From contig NZ_JAIVKJ010000001.1 in the NCBI RefSeq assembly GCF_020524885.1, positions 992,001-1,056,000 of the forward strand: DNA of 64,000 nucleotides, written 5' to 3'. This DNA is from Microbulbifer elongatus (GTDB lineage: Bacteria > Pseudomonadota > Gammaproteobacteria > Pseudomonadales > Cellvibrionaceae). The notes under the pieces are model-generated. The model was not told where the DNA came from. It was given only the letters and a program-made list of their open reading frames with translations, and searched no databases. The translations under genes and the position numbers were made by a program. How positions within the stretch are numbered: position 1 is the stretch's first letter; each line of letters starts with the position of its first letter. Below, one piece after another: positions 25,293 to 34,869 of the stretch.

Positions 25293-26279
25293 TTGAAAAG
25301 GAGTTTTCGAGTGGCGGGGCTGCTGAAGGGCTGCGTGGCCGGTTTTTTGTATTTTCTGGTAACCGCAGGGCTCAGAGCGGAGCCCGTTATCCCGGTAATG
25401 CCAGCTCAATTGCAGCAGGCCTGGTGGATCGACGGCAGCGAAGGCCTGGATATCTCCGGCCTGAGCTTTTGCCAAGGGGAGTTGCTGGCGGTTGCGGACA
25501 AAGTATCGGAGCGTATTTATCGGCTTGCGCCCGAGCCGGGAGCGCGATCGGTTTCGCTTGAGCCCAAGGCCGAGTTCTCGCGACCACCACTGCCGGGCGA
25601 TCAGCCAACCTCAGTAAAGGCGCGCGCTCTGCATTATGCGAGTACCCCGCTGAGCATGGATTTTGAAGGGATAACCTGCGATGGCCCGGATGTATACCTG
25701 CTCAGTGAAAGACACAATCGCATCGTCAGGCTGAATCAGGCAGAGCGAAAGGGCGAGTGGACGCCAGCGCGCTGGTCGGAGTCTGCGCGAGATGAGGGGT
25801 TCCTCCAACTGTTCAACGCGGAAAGCGAGGGACTGGTCAAGGTTGGCGATGATTTCTGGGTGGCACTGGAGCGCGATCCGCGGGGTCTATTAAAGCTTGA
25901 GCCTGAAGATAAGGTAGGGCGCCATTTTTACGAGGTGCCGCCGGTGGCGGGGCTGAATTTTCGCGATCGCTCCGCAGATCTCACCGCGCTGGCCTTTTAC
26001 GATGGTGCTTTGTTTACCCTGGAGCGCAATGCGTTTGCGGTATGCCGGCGTTCCCTCGAAACCCTTATTGCCGAGTGGTGTGTTCAGTACCGGCATATCG
26101 AGGAGGGGCCGGAATACGTGTACCGGAAAACCATCTTTGGTAAAGGTGAGGGGCTTGCGGTCAATGAGCGGGGTATGTTCGTGGTGCTCGACAATAATGG
26201 GGTTACCCGCGTGGCAGCACCGGAAGACAGCCGCGGACTGTTGATGCACCTGGCATTCCCGTCCCCCAGTGCTGAATGA
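25293..26279 (+). CDS. Secreted esterase-like/phytase-like propeller protein
   Basis: About 328 residues with an N-terminal signal peptide (VAGFLYFLVTAGLRAEP). The body shows beta-propeller-like repeats with acidic motifs: EGLDISGLSF, MDFEGITCDG, AESEGLVKVGD, KGEGLAVNERG, LDNNG. These recall the phytase-like (esterase-like) domain, which binds calcium in several members. The substrate is unknown. The TTG at 25293 follows GGGAGG; an in-frame GTG at 25311 with AAGGAG is an equally good start. It precedes two uracil-DNA glycosylases. Confidence 0.6.
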   Translation: MKRSFRVAGLLKGCVAGFLYFLVTAGLRAEPVIPVMPAQLQQAWWIDGSEGLDISGLSFCQGELLAVADKVSERIYRLAPEPGARSVSLEPKAEFSRPPLPGDQPTSVKARALHYASTPLSMDFEGITCDGPDVYLLSERHNRIVRLNQAERKGEWTPARWSESARDEGFLQLFNAESEGLVKVGDDFWVALERDPRGLLKLEPEDKVGRHFYEVPPVAGLNFRDRSADLTALAFYDGALFTLERNAFAVCRRSLETLIAEWCVQYRHIEEGPEYVYRKTIFGKGEGLAVNERGMFVVLDNNGVTRVAAPEDSRGLLMHLAFPSPSAE

Positions 26280-26300
26280 CGTAATTGTGTTGATCGTGTT

Positions 26301-26909
26301 TTGACGCAGAGCAAGCTTGATATCCTGTTGCATGAAGTGCGCGCGTGCCGACTGTGTGAGGCGCACTTGCCACTGGGCCCAAGGCCGGTGCTGAGTGCGT
26401 CGCGGTCGGCGCGACTGCTGATCGTGGGCCAGGCACCGGGCACTCGGGTACACGAAACCGGGGTTCCCTGGAACGATCCATCCGGTGACCGTCTGCGCAA
26501 CTGGCTGCAAGTGGACCGCGATACCTTTTACGACGCGTCCCGTATTGCCATTATCCCGATGGGCTTCTGCTATCCGGGGCGGGGTAGTGGCGGTGATCTG
26601 CCGCCGCGGCCGGAATGTGCACAAACCTGGCACCAGCGTCTGCTGGACCAGCTGCCGAATATCCAGCTGACACTGCTAATCGGGCAATATGCCCAGCGCT
26701 ACTATCTCCCACACTGGTATGGCAGCATTACTGATAATGTGCGCCATTACGCCGATGCACTGCCGCATAAGCTGTTTCCCCTGCCGCACCCCAGCCCGAG
26801 AAATACGCTGTGGTTACGGCGCCGCCCATGGTTCGAGGAAGAGGTGGTGCCGGCGTTGCGAACACAGGTACATCAAGTGTTAAAGGTTGACGATGCAAGT
26901 TCCCGATAG
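26301..26909 (+). CDS. Uracil-DNA glycosylase superfamily protein
   Basis: The 202-residue protein has the superfamily motif A region [19 protein letters not shown] followed by [12 protein letters not shown], and motif B in LPHPSPRN. It has only a CRLC pair and not the four cysteines of the iron-sulfur families 4 and 5, so it forms a separate branch whose activity is uncertain. The start is TTG. Its last codons overlap ung by 17 bp, so the two are co-translated. A base-excision role is inferred from fold and partner. Confidence 0.8.
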   Translation: MTQSKLDILLHEVRACRLCEAHLPLGPRPVLSASRSARLLIVGQAPGTRVHETGVPWNDPSGDRLRNWLQVDRDTFYDASRIAIIPMGFCYPGRGSGGDLPPRPECAQTWHQRLLDQLPNIQLTLLIGQYAQRYYLPHWYGSITDNVRHYADALPHKLFPLPHPSPRNTLWLRRRPWFEEEVVPALRTQVHQVLKVDDASSR

Positions 26910-27615
26910 CCTCAAAATTCACCCGTCCTGGTATTCGGTATTGGCGCCGGAATTCAAAAAGCGCTACATGCGCGAGTTGCGAGAATTTCTGCAACAGGAA
27001 AAACAGGCCGGGAAAAATATTTTTCCGCCGGCGGCCCAGATCTTTAACGCCTTTAACTCGACACCGTTTGATCAGGTAAAGGTGGTGATACTCGGTCAGG
27101 ACCCTTATCACGGTGCAGGGCAGGCCCACGGCCTGTGTTTCTCGGTAATGCCCGGTGTGCGCTTGCCGCCATCGCTAAAAAATATTTACAAGGAAATGGA
27201 GACTGATCTGGGCATAGCGGTACCGGACCACGGCTGCCTGCAGCCCTGGGCGGAGCAGGGCGTGCTACTGCTGAATGCGACCCTGACGGTAGAGGAGAGC
27301 AAAGCCGGTGCTCATCAGGGCCGCGGTTGGGAGCGCTTCACCGACGCCGCGGTGCACGCGCTGGCAGAGCAGAGGGAAGGGCTGGTGTTTATCCTGTGGG
27401 GCAGTTACGCGCAGAAAAAAGGCGGGTTTATCGACGACCGCAGACACCTGGTGTTAAAGGGACCGCATCCTTCACCGCTGTCTGCACACCGCGGGTTCTT
27501 TGGAACCCGTCCGTTTTCCCAAGCTAATGCATACCTGCAGAGCCGTGGCGAAGCGCCCATTAACTGGGCGCTGCCGCCGTCCGGTGCACTGCAGCGGGTG
27601 GCGGTAGAAATCTGA
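26893..27615 (+). CDS. ung: Uracil-DNA glycosylase, family 1
   Basis: Removes uracil from DNA as the first step of base excision repair. The 240-residue protein has the catalytic water-activating motif GQDPYHG ([17 protein letters not shown]), [10 protein letters not shown] and the leucine-loop motif [11 protein letters not shown]. The ATG at 26893 has AAGG upstream and overlaps the previous gene; a TTG two codons earlier is also in frame. Confidence 0.97.
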   Translation: MQVPDSLKIHPSWYSVLAPEFKKRYMRELREFLQQEKQAGKNIFPPAAQIFNAFNSTPFDQVKVVILGQDPYHGAGQAHGLCFSVMPGVRLPPSLKNIYKEMETDLGIAVPDHGCLQPWAEQGVLLLNATLTVEESKAGAHQGRGWERFTDAAVHALAEQREGLVFILWGSYAQKKGGFIDDRRHLVLKGPHPSPLSAHRGFFGTRPFSQANAYLQSRGEAPINWALPPSGALQRVAVEI

Positions 27616-27627
27616 GAATAACGCCTG

Positions 27628-28680
27628 TCAGGCGAGTGGGTCGGCATCCGCGTCGTAGGGGAGTTCCAGCAGTTCCAGCACACGTCCGTCCGCCAGTTGC
27701 AGGCTCTCCCCATCGGCGACCTTGCTTTTGGTCAGTACCGCAAGCAGGTCGGTTTCTTTCCCGGCGCTGCTTCCGTCGACAATATTGCCCACACTGGAGC
27801 CGCCGGCCGCTGTGAAGATTTCCGCGCCTGGTTCCGGCAGGTCACCGCTGTCGATGCGTGCGCGGTACATGCGGCGCTTGGCAGCTCCCAGGTACTGCAT
27901 TCGCGCCACTACTTCCTGCCCGGTATAGCATCCTTTCTTGAAACTGACGCCGCCGAGCAGGTGCAGGTTGAGCATTTGCGGAATAAACGTCTCGCTGGTG
28001 CTCTGGTGCAAAGTCGGGAGTCCCGCTTCGATCAGCTGTTTTTGCCACAGACTATAGCCGGCGGGAATTGCGGGGGAGCCACTCAGCTTTTGCCACAAAT
28101 CTGCCGCCTGTCCAGCGGGGAGCTGGATGACTACCACGCGTTCGTTCACCGAGGCGGCTAGTGCACGGTGACCGTTGTGATCGAAGGTGCGCAGCTCACC
28201 GGGCACCAGATCCGCATCGGAACTACTGGACAGATTCAAAAGCTGGCTCGAAGCGGGGCACGCATCGCGGCCGGTCAGGCTTATCCAGCGTTGATCGTCA
28301 CTGATATCGGTCAGTTCCGTTTTGAAGAATACAGCGTACTTTTTCAATGCCGCCAGTGCGGTGGCCACCAGGTCGCGCGGTAGCAGCAGTACGAACTCAC
28401 TTTGATCGACTTTCAGCGCGTAAAAGGCGCTGATCATGCGTCCTTTGGGGTTGCAGTGACTACCGAGAGTCAGGTGCTCATCGGGTAGGTTGACCAGATC
28501 GCAGGTGAGCTGACCCTGAAGGAATTTCTGGCTGTCCGGGCCGGCGACGGAAATCGCGCCCATGGGGGACAGGTCGATCAGCTGCAGGCCATTGCCGGAA
28601 TCGATATCGAACTCCGCCGCGCCTTCTGCCCACTGGGCACCCTGGCTGCTGAGATATTCCTGCCACTGTTGCTGATCCAT
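27628..28680 (-). CDS. ygfZ: Folate-binding YgfZ protein (iron-sulfur/tRNA modification)
   Basis: YgfZ binds tetrahydrofolate and supports iron-sulfur enzymes such as MiaB. The 350-residue protein has the GcvT-like fold with AISVAGPDSQKFLQGQLTCD near the N-terminus and the signature KKGCYTGQEVVARMQYLG with its conserved cysteine. It is convergent with ung and divergent from sdhE; ygfZ-sdhE-ygfX adjacency is widely conserved. Confidence 0.95.
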   Translation of the reverse strand: MDQQQWQEYLSSQGAQWAEGAAEFDIDSGNGLQLIDLSPMGAISVAGPDSQKFLQGQLTCDLVNLPDEHLTLGSHCNPKGRMISAFYALKVDQSEFVLLLPRDLVATALAALKKYAVFFKTELTDISDDQRWISLTGRDACPASSQLLNLSSSSDADLVPGELRTFDHNGHRALAASVNERVVVIQLPAGQAADLWQKLSGSPAIPAGYSLWQKQLIEAGLPTLHQSTSETFIPQMLNLHLLGGVSFKKGCYTGQEVVARMQYLGAAKRRMYRARIDSGDLPEPGAEIFTAAGGSSVGNIVDGSSAGKETDLLAVLTKSKVADGESLQLADGRVLELLELPYDADADPLA

Positions 28681-28725
28681 GCTCGACTCTCTGATTTCTA
28701 CTGCTGGCTGTTGAACTGCCGGGGC

Positions 28726-28776
28726 TTACCGCTGGCCTGGATTTACCGCTGACCTGAATTTATCGCTGACACGCAC
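28726..28776. repeat. Three tandem 17-bp repeats
   Basis: TTACCGCTGGCCTGGAT (28726), TTACCGCTGACCTGAAT (28743) and TTATCGCTGACACGCAC (28760). The first two match at 15 of 17 positions; the third is more diverged. They lie in the ygfZ-sdhE divergent gap, upstream of the sdhE promoter, and could be binding sites. Confidence 0.6.
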
Positions 28777-28806
28777 CGGGAATTTGTGTCTGCAGTATCT
28801 GGGGTT

Positions 28807-28836
28807 TTGCCGCGGGATTTCAACTACCGCTATACT
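28807..28836 (+). promoter_or_regulatory. Probable sdhE promoter
   Basis: TTGCCG (28807-28812), an 18-bp spacer and TATACT (28831-28836), followed by a GC-rich discriminator, 37 bp before the sdhE start. Confidence 0.5.
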
Positions 28837-28872
28837 GCGCGCAATTCGCAATCTGGGTTATGAGAAAGAAGT

Positions 28873-29118
28873 ATGGATCGCAACCGCCTGTTTTGGGCCA
28901 GCCGTCGCGGCATGTTGGAACTGGATCTGGTGCTGCTGCCATTTCTGGAGAATGTATACGAGACGCTCTCCGAGGAAGACAAGCAGCGCTATATCACGTT
29001 GCTGGACGAACAGGACCAGGACCTCTTTGCCTGGTTCCTGCGTCGGGAGGACCCGGAGGATCCTGAATTGAAAAAAATCGTGCAGATCATCCGTGACAAC
29101 ACCGGACTTCAGGACTGA
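28873..29118 (+). CDS. sdhE: Succinate dehydrogenase flavinylation factor SdhE
   Basis: SdhE helps attach FAD covalently to SdhA and FrdA. The 81-residue protein carries the RGxxE motif (Arg12, Gly13, Glu16 in SRRGMLELD) and the acidic helix LLPFLENVYETLSEEDKQ, then LFAWFLRR. Length is standard. ygfX follows and ygfZ is divergent, the known gene neighbourhood. Confidence 0.95.
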   Translation: MDRNRLFWASRRGMLELDLVLLPFLENVYETLSEEDKQRYITLLDEQDQDLFAWFLRREDPEDPELKKIVQIIRDNTGLQD

Positions 29119-29158
29119 TACCTCTCCTCACCCTGCTGCTGCCCGGAATGGGCACAGT

Positions 29159-29590
29159 ATGGCGGTCCCCCGTTCTTCCCTCCCTGAGCGCTGCGCCCGC
29201 CTGGCCTGCGACCTTCACCCCTCACGCATTCTGCGTGGGGCGGTGCCGCTGATGGCGGCCCTGTCCCTATTGTTATTGACCCTGTCGCGCCTGCCGTGGA
29301 TCGCGGTGGCGCTTGCTACACCGTTGGTTTTGCTAATTGCGGCCTTTGAGTGGCGACGCGCGGGGCGGTATGAAGGGCGTATTTCTACCTCTGAACGTCG
29401 CTGGTACTGGCAGCCCAAAGGCGGCGCCAAACGGGAGTTCCGGCTTTGTGGCGAACTGACTCTCTGGCGCTGGCTGATTGTGATCAACGGCCGCGACCTG
29501 GAGGGCAAGCGGCTGCGTCTGGTGCTGTGTCGGGATGGTGCCGACGCCGAAAGCTGGCGCCGGCTGCTGGTGGCCCTGCGTTACTCTTGA
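29159..29590 (+). CDS. ygfX: YgfX/CptA-like membrane protein
   Basis: The 143-residue protein has two close membrane spans (about residues 24-58: AVPLMAALSLLLLTLSRLPW and VALATPLVLLIAAFEW) followed by a soluble domain with RRWYWQPKG and WRRLLVALRYS. YgfX was described as a toxin affecting cytoskeletal proteins in E. coli, with SdhE as the paired gene, though that view is debated. The start at 29159 has GGAATGGG upstream; an in-frame GTG at 29093 overlapping sdhE is possible. Sequence is weakly conserved, so position is part of the evidence. Confidence 0.72.
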   Translation: MAVPRSSLPERCARLACDLHPSRILRGAVPLMAALSLLLLTLSRLPWIAVALATPLVLLIAAFEWRRAGRYEGRISTSERRWYWQPKGGAKREFRLCGELTLWRWLIVINGRDLEGKRLRLVLCRDGADAESWRRLLVALRYS

Positions 29591-29638
29591 TAGCCGCAGG
29601 GCAGCCGCTCCGAGTGCTGGGAAGTGGGGCGGGAAGCG

Positions 29639-31294
29639 TCAGTGCGGATCTGACAGGTCGATAAACTGGCGCTGATTGGCGAAGTTTTCCGGTACCAGGA
29701 TGGTGTCCATTGCCAGCTCCCGCAGCCCCGGGTAGTCCAGGGAGTAGTGCAGCCCACGGCTTTCGCGGCGGTCCAGGGCGGAGCGGATTATGAGCTCGGC
29801 GACCACCGCCAGGTTGCGTAGCTCGATCAGGTCGCTGGTGATCTTGTAGTTGGCGTAGAACTCGCGAATCTCCTGCTGCAGCAGCTTTACGCGGTGCTCG
29901 GCGCGCAACAGCCGCTTGCGTGTGCGCACAATGCCGACAAAGTCCCACATAAAACGCCGCAGTTCATCCCAGTTGTGCGAGATCACAACGTCTTCATCGG
30001 AATCTGTTACCCGCGAGGCGTCCCAGGCCAGTGCCGGTTTTGGCGGCGTCACCTCAGCCAGTGTCTGCGCAATGTGGAGTGCTGCGGAGCGTGCGTAGAC
30101 CACGCACTCAAGTAGTGAGTTGCTGGCCAGACGATTGGCGCCGTGCAGCCCGGTAAACGTGGTTTCGCCGATGGCGTACAGCTGATCCAGGTCCGTGCGA
30201 CCATGCTGGTCCACCATCACGCCGCCACAGGTGTAGTGGGCGGCGGGGACTACCGGGATTGGTTCTTTGGTGATGTCGATGCCGTATTCGAGGCACTTGC
30301 GATGCACGGTGGGGAAGTGCTCGCGCACAAACTCCGGGTCCTTGTGGGAAATGTCCAGGTAAAGGCAATCTGCCCCCAGGCGCTTCATTTCATGGTCGAT
30401 GGCGCGGGCGACGATGTCCCGCGGCGCCAGTTCGCCGCGCTTATCGAAGCGGTGCATAAAGCGCTCGCCATTGGGGAGCTTGAGCTGTGCGCCTTCCCCG
30501 CGCAGTGCCTCGGTAATCAGCATGGACTTTGCTTTGGGGTGGTACAGACAGGTGGGGTGGAACTGGTTGAATTCCATATTCGCCACCCGGCAGCCAGCGC
30601 GCCAGGCCATGGCAATACCGTCGCCACTGGCGCCGTCCGGGTTGCTCGTGTACAGATAGGTCTTGGAGGCGCCACCGGTAGCAAGTACCACCGCGCGCCC
30701 CTGAAAGACTTCGACCTCTTCGGTATTTTTGTTGTAGACGTAGCTGCCGGCACAGCGGAAGCGACCGGTATCCGCATCCGGCTGGCGGATCAGGTCGAGG
30801 GCAATATGGTGCTCGAAGCAGTCAATATTGGGGCTGTTGCGCACCCGTTCGATCAGTGTGCTGTGCACCGCGCGGCCGGTGGCGTCCGCACTGTGGATGA
30901 TGCGTCGATGACTGTGCCCGCCCTCTTTGGTGAGGTGGTAATCACCGTCTTCCTCGCGGGTGAAGTCTACGCCCTGATTGATCAGCCAGTGCACCGCATC
31001 GCGACTGTTTTCGACGGTAAAGCGCACGGCATCGGGGTGGCAGAGTCCGGCTCCTGCATCTAATGTATCCGCTATGTGCGCGTCTACGGAGTCAGTTTCG
31101 TCCAGCACCCCGGCGATACCGCCTTGGGCAAACCAGGTGGATCCGTCGCGCAGGCGCTGCTTGGAAAGCAGCGCCACCCGCTGGCTCGCGGCCAGATGCA
31201 GTGCCAGAGTGAGGCCTGCGGCGCCACTGCCGATTACCAGGACGTCATAGTGGTTTTTGCTGGTGCTCAAGGATCCGTTCGCCTCGTTGCTCAT
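29639..31294 (-). CDS. nadB: L-aspartate oxidase
   Basis: Oxidises L-aspartate to iminoaspartate for NAD synthesis. The 551-residue flavoprotein has the FAD motif [13 protein letters not shown] (residues 20-32), [12 protein letters not shown], the [16 protein letters not shown] active-site segment, and FHPTCLYHP. The C-terminal helical domain includes [13 protein letters not shown]. It is divergent from rpoE, as in Pseudomonas and E. coli. Confidence 0.97.
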   Translation of the reverse strand: MSNEANGSLSTSKNHYDVLVIGSGAAGLTLALHLAASQRVALLSKQRLRDGSTWFAQGGIAGVLDETDSVDAHIADTLDAGAGLCHPDAVRFTVENSRDAVHWLINQGVDFTREEDGDYHLTKEGGHSHRRIIHSADATGRAVHSTLIERVRNSPNIDCFEHHIALDLIRQPDADTGRFRCAGSYVYNKNTEEVEVFQGRAVVLATGGASKTYLYTSNPDGASGDGIAMAWRAGCRVANMEFNQFHPTCLYHPKAKSMLITEALRGEGAQLKLPNGERFMHRFDKRGELAPRDIVARAIDHEMKRLGADCLYLDISHKDPEFVREHFPTVHRKCLEYGIDITKEPIPVVPAAHYTCGGVMVDQHGRTDLDQLYAIGETTFTGLHGANRLASNSLLECVVYARSAALHIAQTLAEVTPPKPALAWDASRVTDSDEDVVISHNWDELRRFMWDFVGIVRTRKRLLRAEHRVKLLQQEIREFYANYKITSDLIELRNLAVVAELIIRSALDRRESRGLHYSLDYPGLRELAMDTILVPENFANQRQFIDLSDPH

Positions 31295-31357
31295 AGAGTT
31301 TTATTCATGTTGAGGGGCGCGTAGTATACGACATCTTCAAAAATTACCGATTTGTCA

Positions 31358-31388
31358 GGAACTTATGACCAAATTTGGGTGTCTTCGA
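31358..31388 (+). promoter_or_regulatory. Probable sigma-E autoregulated promoter of rpoE
   Basis: GGAACTT (31358-31364) is a perfect sigma-E -35 element. After 17 bp comes TCTTCGA, an imperfect -10. Placement 60-90 bp before rpoE fits autoregulation. Confidence 0.5.
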
Positions 31389-31450
31389 CACAACAGAATA
31401 ATCCTTGGCTTGCGGTCAATATGGACCGGGAGCGTGGTTGGGAGTAGGGG

Positions 31451-32065
31451 ATGACAGGGCAACAGGCGTCACCGAGTGACCGCCAGCTGGTAGAGCGGGT
31501 CCAGAAAGGGGACAAGCGTGCCTTTGACCTGCTGGTGCTCAAGTATCAGCACAAAATCATGGCTGTGGTCAGCCGCTATATCAATGATCATGCCGAGGTG
31601 AACGATGTGGTGCAGGAGGCCTTTATCAAGGCCTACCGGGCATTGGGCAATTTCCGTGGGGAAAGTGCCTTCTATACCTGGATGTACCGTATTGCTATCA
31701 ATACGGCGAAGAATCATCTGGTATCCCGCAGTCGTCGCCCGCCGTCTTCCGATGTAGATCTGGAGGACGCCGAGTACTATTCCGGCGCCGATCTCTTGCG
31801 CGACAACGAAACTCCCGAGAATCAGCTGTTCCGCGATCAGCTTGAGGCTACCGTGCACCGCGCCATCCGCGAGCTGCCGGAGGATCTGCGTTCGGCGGTG
31901 ACCCTGCGTGAGATGGAGGGCCTCAGCTATGAGGAGATCGCCGAGGTGATGGGCTGCCCGGTAGGCACGGTGCGCTCGCGTATTTTCCGCGCTCGAGAGG
32001 CCATCGATCGCGCGGTGCAGGCGGCCATGGCGGGGGAGCCAGAGCCGGTGGACGGCCGCGGCTGA
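31451..32065 (+). CDS. rpoE: RNA polymerase sigma-E factor (RpoE/AlgU)
   Basis: The 204-residue ECF sigma factor directs envelope-stress transcription. Region 2 has DLLVLKYQHKIMAVVSRY and FIKAYRALGNFRGESAFYTWMYRIAINTAKNHL; region 4 has LPEDLRSAVTLREMEGLSYEEIAEVMGCPVGTVRSRIFRARE. It is followed by its anti-sigma factor and cofactors in the algU-mucABC order. A GGAACTT promoter box lies upstream. Confidence 0.97.
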   Translation: MTGQQASPSDRQLVERVQKGDKRAFDLLVLKYQHKIMAVVSRYINDHAEVNDVVQEAFIKAYRALGNFRGESAFYTWMYRIAINTAKNHLVSRSRRPPSSDVDLEDAEYYSGADLLRDNETPENQLFRDQLEATVHRAIRELPEDLRSAVTLREMEGLSYEEIAEVMGCPVGTVRSRIFRAREAIDRAVQAAMAGEPEPVDGRG

Positions 32066-32323
32066 AGGGGGCCGTCTTCATAAAGCTGAGCGGCAAGCAG
32101 AATCGTCTAACATTTAGTCAGTTTTGTTTTGTTGCGAGTCCGGCTGGTAGCTCATTGATCTAAAACAGTAGTGTGACCGGGACGACAGGCAATTTTTTGG
32201 ACGAATTCACACAAATTTTGCCCACCCGGTAAAACTTTTCCGGCGCAGGCCGGTCTCAGAAACCAACACAACAGGATGCGCCAAATGCATCCACTGAATT
32301 GCACTGAAAGAGGGTTGCCCCGT

Positions 32324-33019
32324 ATGTCCCACGGGAATCATCAACAGCGTCTTAATGAATCGTTATCTGCTCTGATGGATGGCGAGGCCTCCGAACTGGA
32401 GATTCAGCGACTGCTGAAGGAGAGTGATGCCTCCGGCAGCGATCTCCAGGAGCGCTGGTCGCGCTATCAGCTGGCGGGTAGTGTGCTGCGGGGCGACAAA
32501 GTCGCGCCGGTGGATCTCGGTCTGGCGGCAAGCATTTCCGCTGCAATTGCCGATGAGCCATCGTTGGCGGATTCTGCGCAGCCGTCTGCAGCCAACGATT
32601 CTGGTGATACCGGTCGCAGTCGCTGGTGGCGCCCGCTGTCCCGCGGTGCGGTGGCGGCAACCGTAGCCTTCGCTGCGGTACTCGGTGTGCAGCAGATTCA
32701 GTCACCCCAGCCCGGCGGCAACATGTTGGCGGAAGTAGAGCGCCCGGCACAGCAGCCGGTGCAATCACTGCCCCAACCCAGCAGTTTTGTGGTGCCTACC
32801 CCCACTTTGAATACCCGTGCGGTAAGTACGGCGCCGCAATTGGTGCCTGAGCAGCGCTTGGGGGTGCCGTCGCCACAGGTACAGGTCGTACCCTCGCCAG
32901 AGCTGATGCGTCACCTCAACCGGGTTATGCTTGAGCATTCCGAGCAGGCCGCTCGTGTGGGCAGTCAGGGCATGGTGCCTTTTGCCCGCGCCACATACGG
33001 CGAGCGCCCTTCAGAGTAA
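32324..33019 (+). CDS. rseA: Anti-sigma-E factor RseA/MucA
   Basis: Single-pass inner-membrane anti-sigma factor. The cytoplasmic part starts HQQRLNESLSALMDGEASELE and has RWSRYQLAGSVLRGD, the RpoE-binding family pattern. A membrane span (GAVAATVAFAAVLGVQQI) follows, then a Pro/Gln-rich periplasmic tail ending LEHSEQAARVGSQGMVPFAR, typical of MucA. I chose ATG at 32324 because AGAGGG precedes it; a start at 32276 would add 16 residues. The 258-bp gap after rpoE shows no other gene. Confidence 0.9.
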   Translation: MSHGNHQQRLNESLSALMDGEASELEIQRLLKESDASGSDLQERWSRYQLAGSVLRGDKVAPVDLGLAASISAAIADEPSLADSAQPSAANDSGDTGRSRWWRPLSRGAVAATVAFAAVLGVQQIQSPQPGGNMLAEVERPAQQPVQSLPQPSSFVVPTPTLNTRAVSTAPQLVPEQRLGVPSPQVQVVPSPELMRHLNRVMLEHSEQAARVGSQGMVPFARATYGERPSE

Positions 33020-33093
33020 ATATGCGCGGCGGGTGGCCAGGCTGCCACCGGCTGCGGAAGAATTTCCCCGCTGATGTTAGCCTCAAATAAAGA

Positions 33094-34131
33094 ATGATCA
33101 TGGCGAAAGTTTTCTGTTGTTCCGCCCCTAAAGCCAACAGCTCGCTGTTGGCTTTTTTACTGTTGGCAATTTTCCAGTCTCCGTCGATCAGTGCCCAGGC
33201 TGTGGCGGAAGAGCCTGTGTCGAAGGAGCCAGAGCCCAACGAAAATAGGGAAGCTGCTCGACCGGGCCTGGTGTTGCCAGCGACCGATGCGGAAGCCCAG
33301 GCGCTGTTGGCCAAAGTGGCGGAAGCCGTGACAAATCTCGAGTACCGCGGGCTCGCAACCTTTGAGCATGTTGGCGTTATGGAAACCCTGGAGGTGGTGC
33401 ATGGGGTGCGTAATGGCGAACAGGTGGAGCGAATCCGTTACCTGACCGGTGCTCCAAGGGAGCTGGTCAGTAGTGGTCACGACGCCCAGTGCCGTCGCGA
33501 TGGCAGCCCATTGTCGCGCGCGGGTCTGTGGAGTAGCTCCGGACTGGAGAACGTGCGGAGTCTTTATCATTTCTTCATTCGTGGGCAAGAGCGTATTGCG
33601 GATCGCGAGGCGGTAGTTCTCGAAGCCCGACCGCGCGATCCACACCGTTACGGCATGGTGATCAGTGTGGACCGGGAAACCGGTTTGCCACTGAAGTCCA
33701 TGCTGGTTGCGCCCGCTGGCCGGGTACTGGAGCGATTTCAGTTTGTGGAGCTGGATCTTGCGCCGATTAATGACGCCGACCTGCAACCGCTATCCAATGA
33801 AGCGCGCAAGAGCGATGGCTCCGGCCAATGTGGTGCTCATGTCAGCCGCTGGCGGTTGGGGTGGGCGCCCAACGGCTTCAAGGCCGTTGCAGCGCGGGAG
33901 CTCGCAGACGGGGAGATGCTGGTTTTCAGTGACGGACTTAGTGCTTTCACGGTCTTCGTGCAAAAGCTGGGGCCCGACATGAACTATCAGGGGCGAGCCA
34001 CACGCGGCGCGACAGTTGCCTACATGGATCATCTTGAAGTGAATAACGTTCGCTATACCATTACGGTAGTGGGTGAGATACCCGACAGCACCGCACAACT
34101 GGTTGCCAAGTCGGTAGCAGCCAAAAACTGA
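33094..34131 (+). CDS. rseB: Sigma-E regulatory protein RseB/MucB
   Basis: Periplasmic sensor that binds RseA and shields it from DegS, and responds to mislocalised lipopolysaccharide. The 345-residue precursor has a signal region (LLAFLLLAIFQSPSISAQA), a large LolA-like domain (LEYRGLATFEHVGVMETLEVVHG) and a smaller C-terminal domain (WRLGWAPNGFKAVAAREL, FSDGLSAFTVFVQK). Start may be the ATG at 33094 or 33100. Third gene of the rpoE cluster. Confidence 0.93.
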   Translation: MIMAKVFCCSAPKANSSLLAFLLLAIFQSPSISAQAVAEEPVSKEPEPNENREAARPGLVLPATDAEAQALLAKVAEAVTNLEYRGLATFEHVGVMETLEVVHGVRNGEQVERIRYLTGAPRELVSSGHDAQCRRDGSPLSRAGLWSSSGLENVRSLYHFFIRGQERIADREAVVLEARPRDPHRYGMVISVDRETGLPLKSMLVAPAGRVLERFQFVELDLAPINDADLQPLSNEARKSDGSGQCGAHVSRWRLGWAPNGFKAVAARELADGEMLVFSDGLSAFTVFVQKLGPDMNYQGRATRGATVAYMDHLEVNNVRYTITVVGEIPDSTAQLVAKSVAAKN

Positions 34132-34198
34132 TGGCATGTAAATGTCTCGGTGCTGCATGTGAGCCCGTTACGTGAATCCAAATGAAAGTACCAGCCTG

Positions 34199-34708
34199 AT
34201 GATCGAAGAGCGCGGCCGCGTGGTGGCCCTGGAGCGGAGTGGCATTTGGGTAGAAACCGTGCAACGCAGCGGTTGTCACGGTTGTGCCGCGAAATCCGGT
34301 TGCGGCACGGGACTTTTGGGTGACTTCTGGACCAAAGCGTCGCAAGTGCGCGTCACTGTATCGCCAAAATCCCTCTCGCGCATTCGCCTGCACGATACCG
34401 TCGTAATCGGTGTATCAGAAAATACCCTCGCATCCAGCGCACTGCTGGTTTATCTGTTGCCGCTGGTAATGTTGGTGCTGGGTGCGCTGGCGGGGGATGC
34501 CATAATGAGTACTGCCATCACTGAAGTGGCTGAAAAGCAGGGCGGTGAACTGGGGGCGATCGCAGGTGCTGCGTTCGGTTTGATACTGGGAGGCTTATTA
34601 ATTCGCCTTTACAGTTTTTACAACCGGAATAATCCCGCCATGGCGCCGCAATTCCTGCGCGTAGAGCAGGGTAAGCCCTGTTCCATTCCCGTTACCCAGG
34701 TGCCCTGA
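34199..34708 (+). CDS. rseC: SoxR-reducing system protein RseC/MucC
   Basis: Small inner-membrane protein of the RseC/MucC family. It starts MIEERGRVVALERSGIWVET, then has four clustered cysteines (CHGCAAKSGCG plus the first of the set), two membrane spans (SALLVYLLPLVMLVLGAL and GAIAGAAFGLILGGLLI) and a short tail. The role in sigma-E control or SoxR reduction is not fully resolved. An in-frame GTG at 34172 could be the start, but homologues begin at the MIEE position. Confidence 0.88.
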   Translation: MIEERGRVVALERSGIWVETVQRSGCHGCAAKSGCGTGLLGDFWTKASQVRVTVSPKSLSRIRLHDTVVIGVSENTLASSALLVYLLPLVMLVLGALAGDAIMSTAITEVAEKQGGELGAIAGAAFGLILGGLLIRLYSFYNRNNPAMAPQFLRVEQGKPCSIPVTQVP

Positions 34709-34869
34709 CCAGTAGTGGTCGTCCGCTGTTTTTCGTCGTTTCAATCGCCACAATTTCCCGTTCGTTTTCCGGTTTTTCCAATTCCCTTCAAATATCTTTC
34801 TACACTGAGTGCTGATCCACGCGGTGGCGTAGTCGCTGTCACCGACTGGTTCCAATAAGGAGAGTTGGG

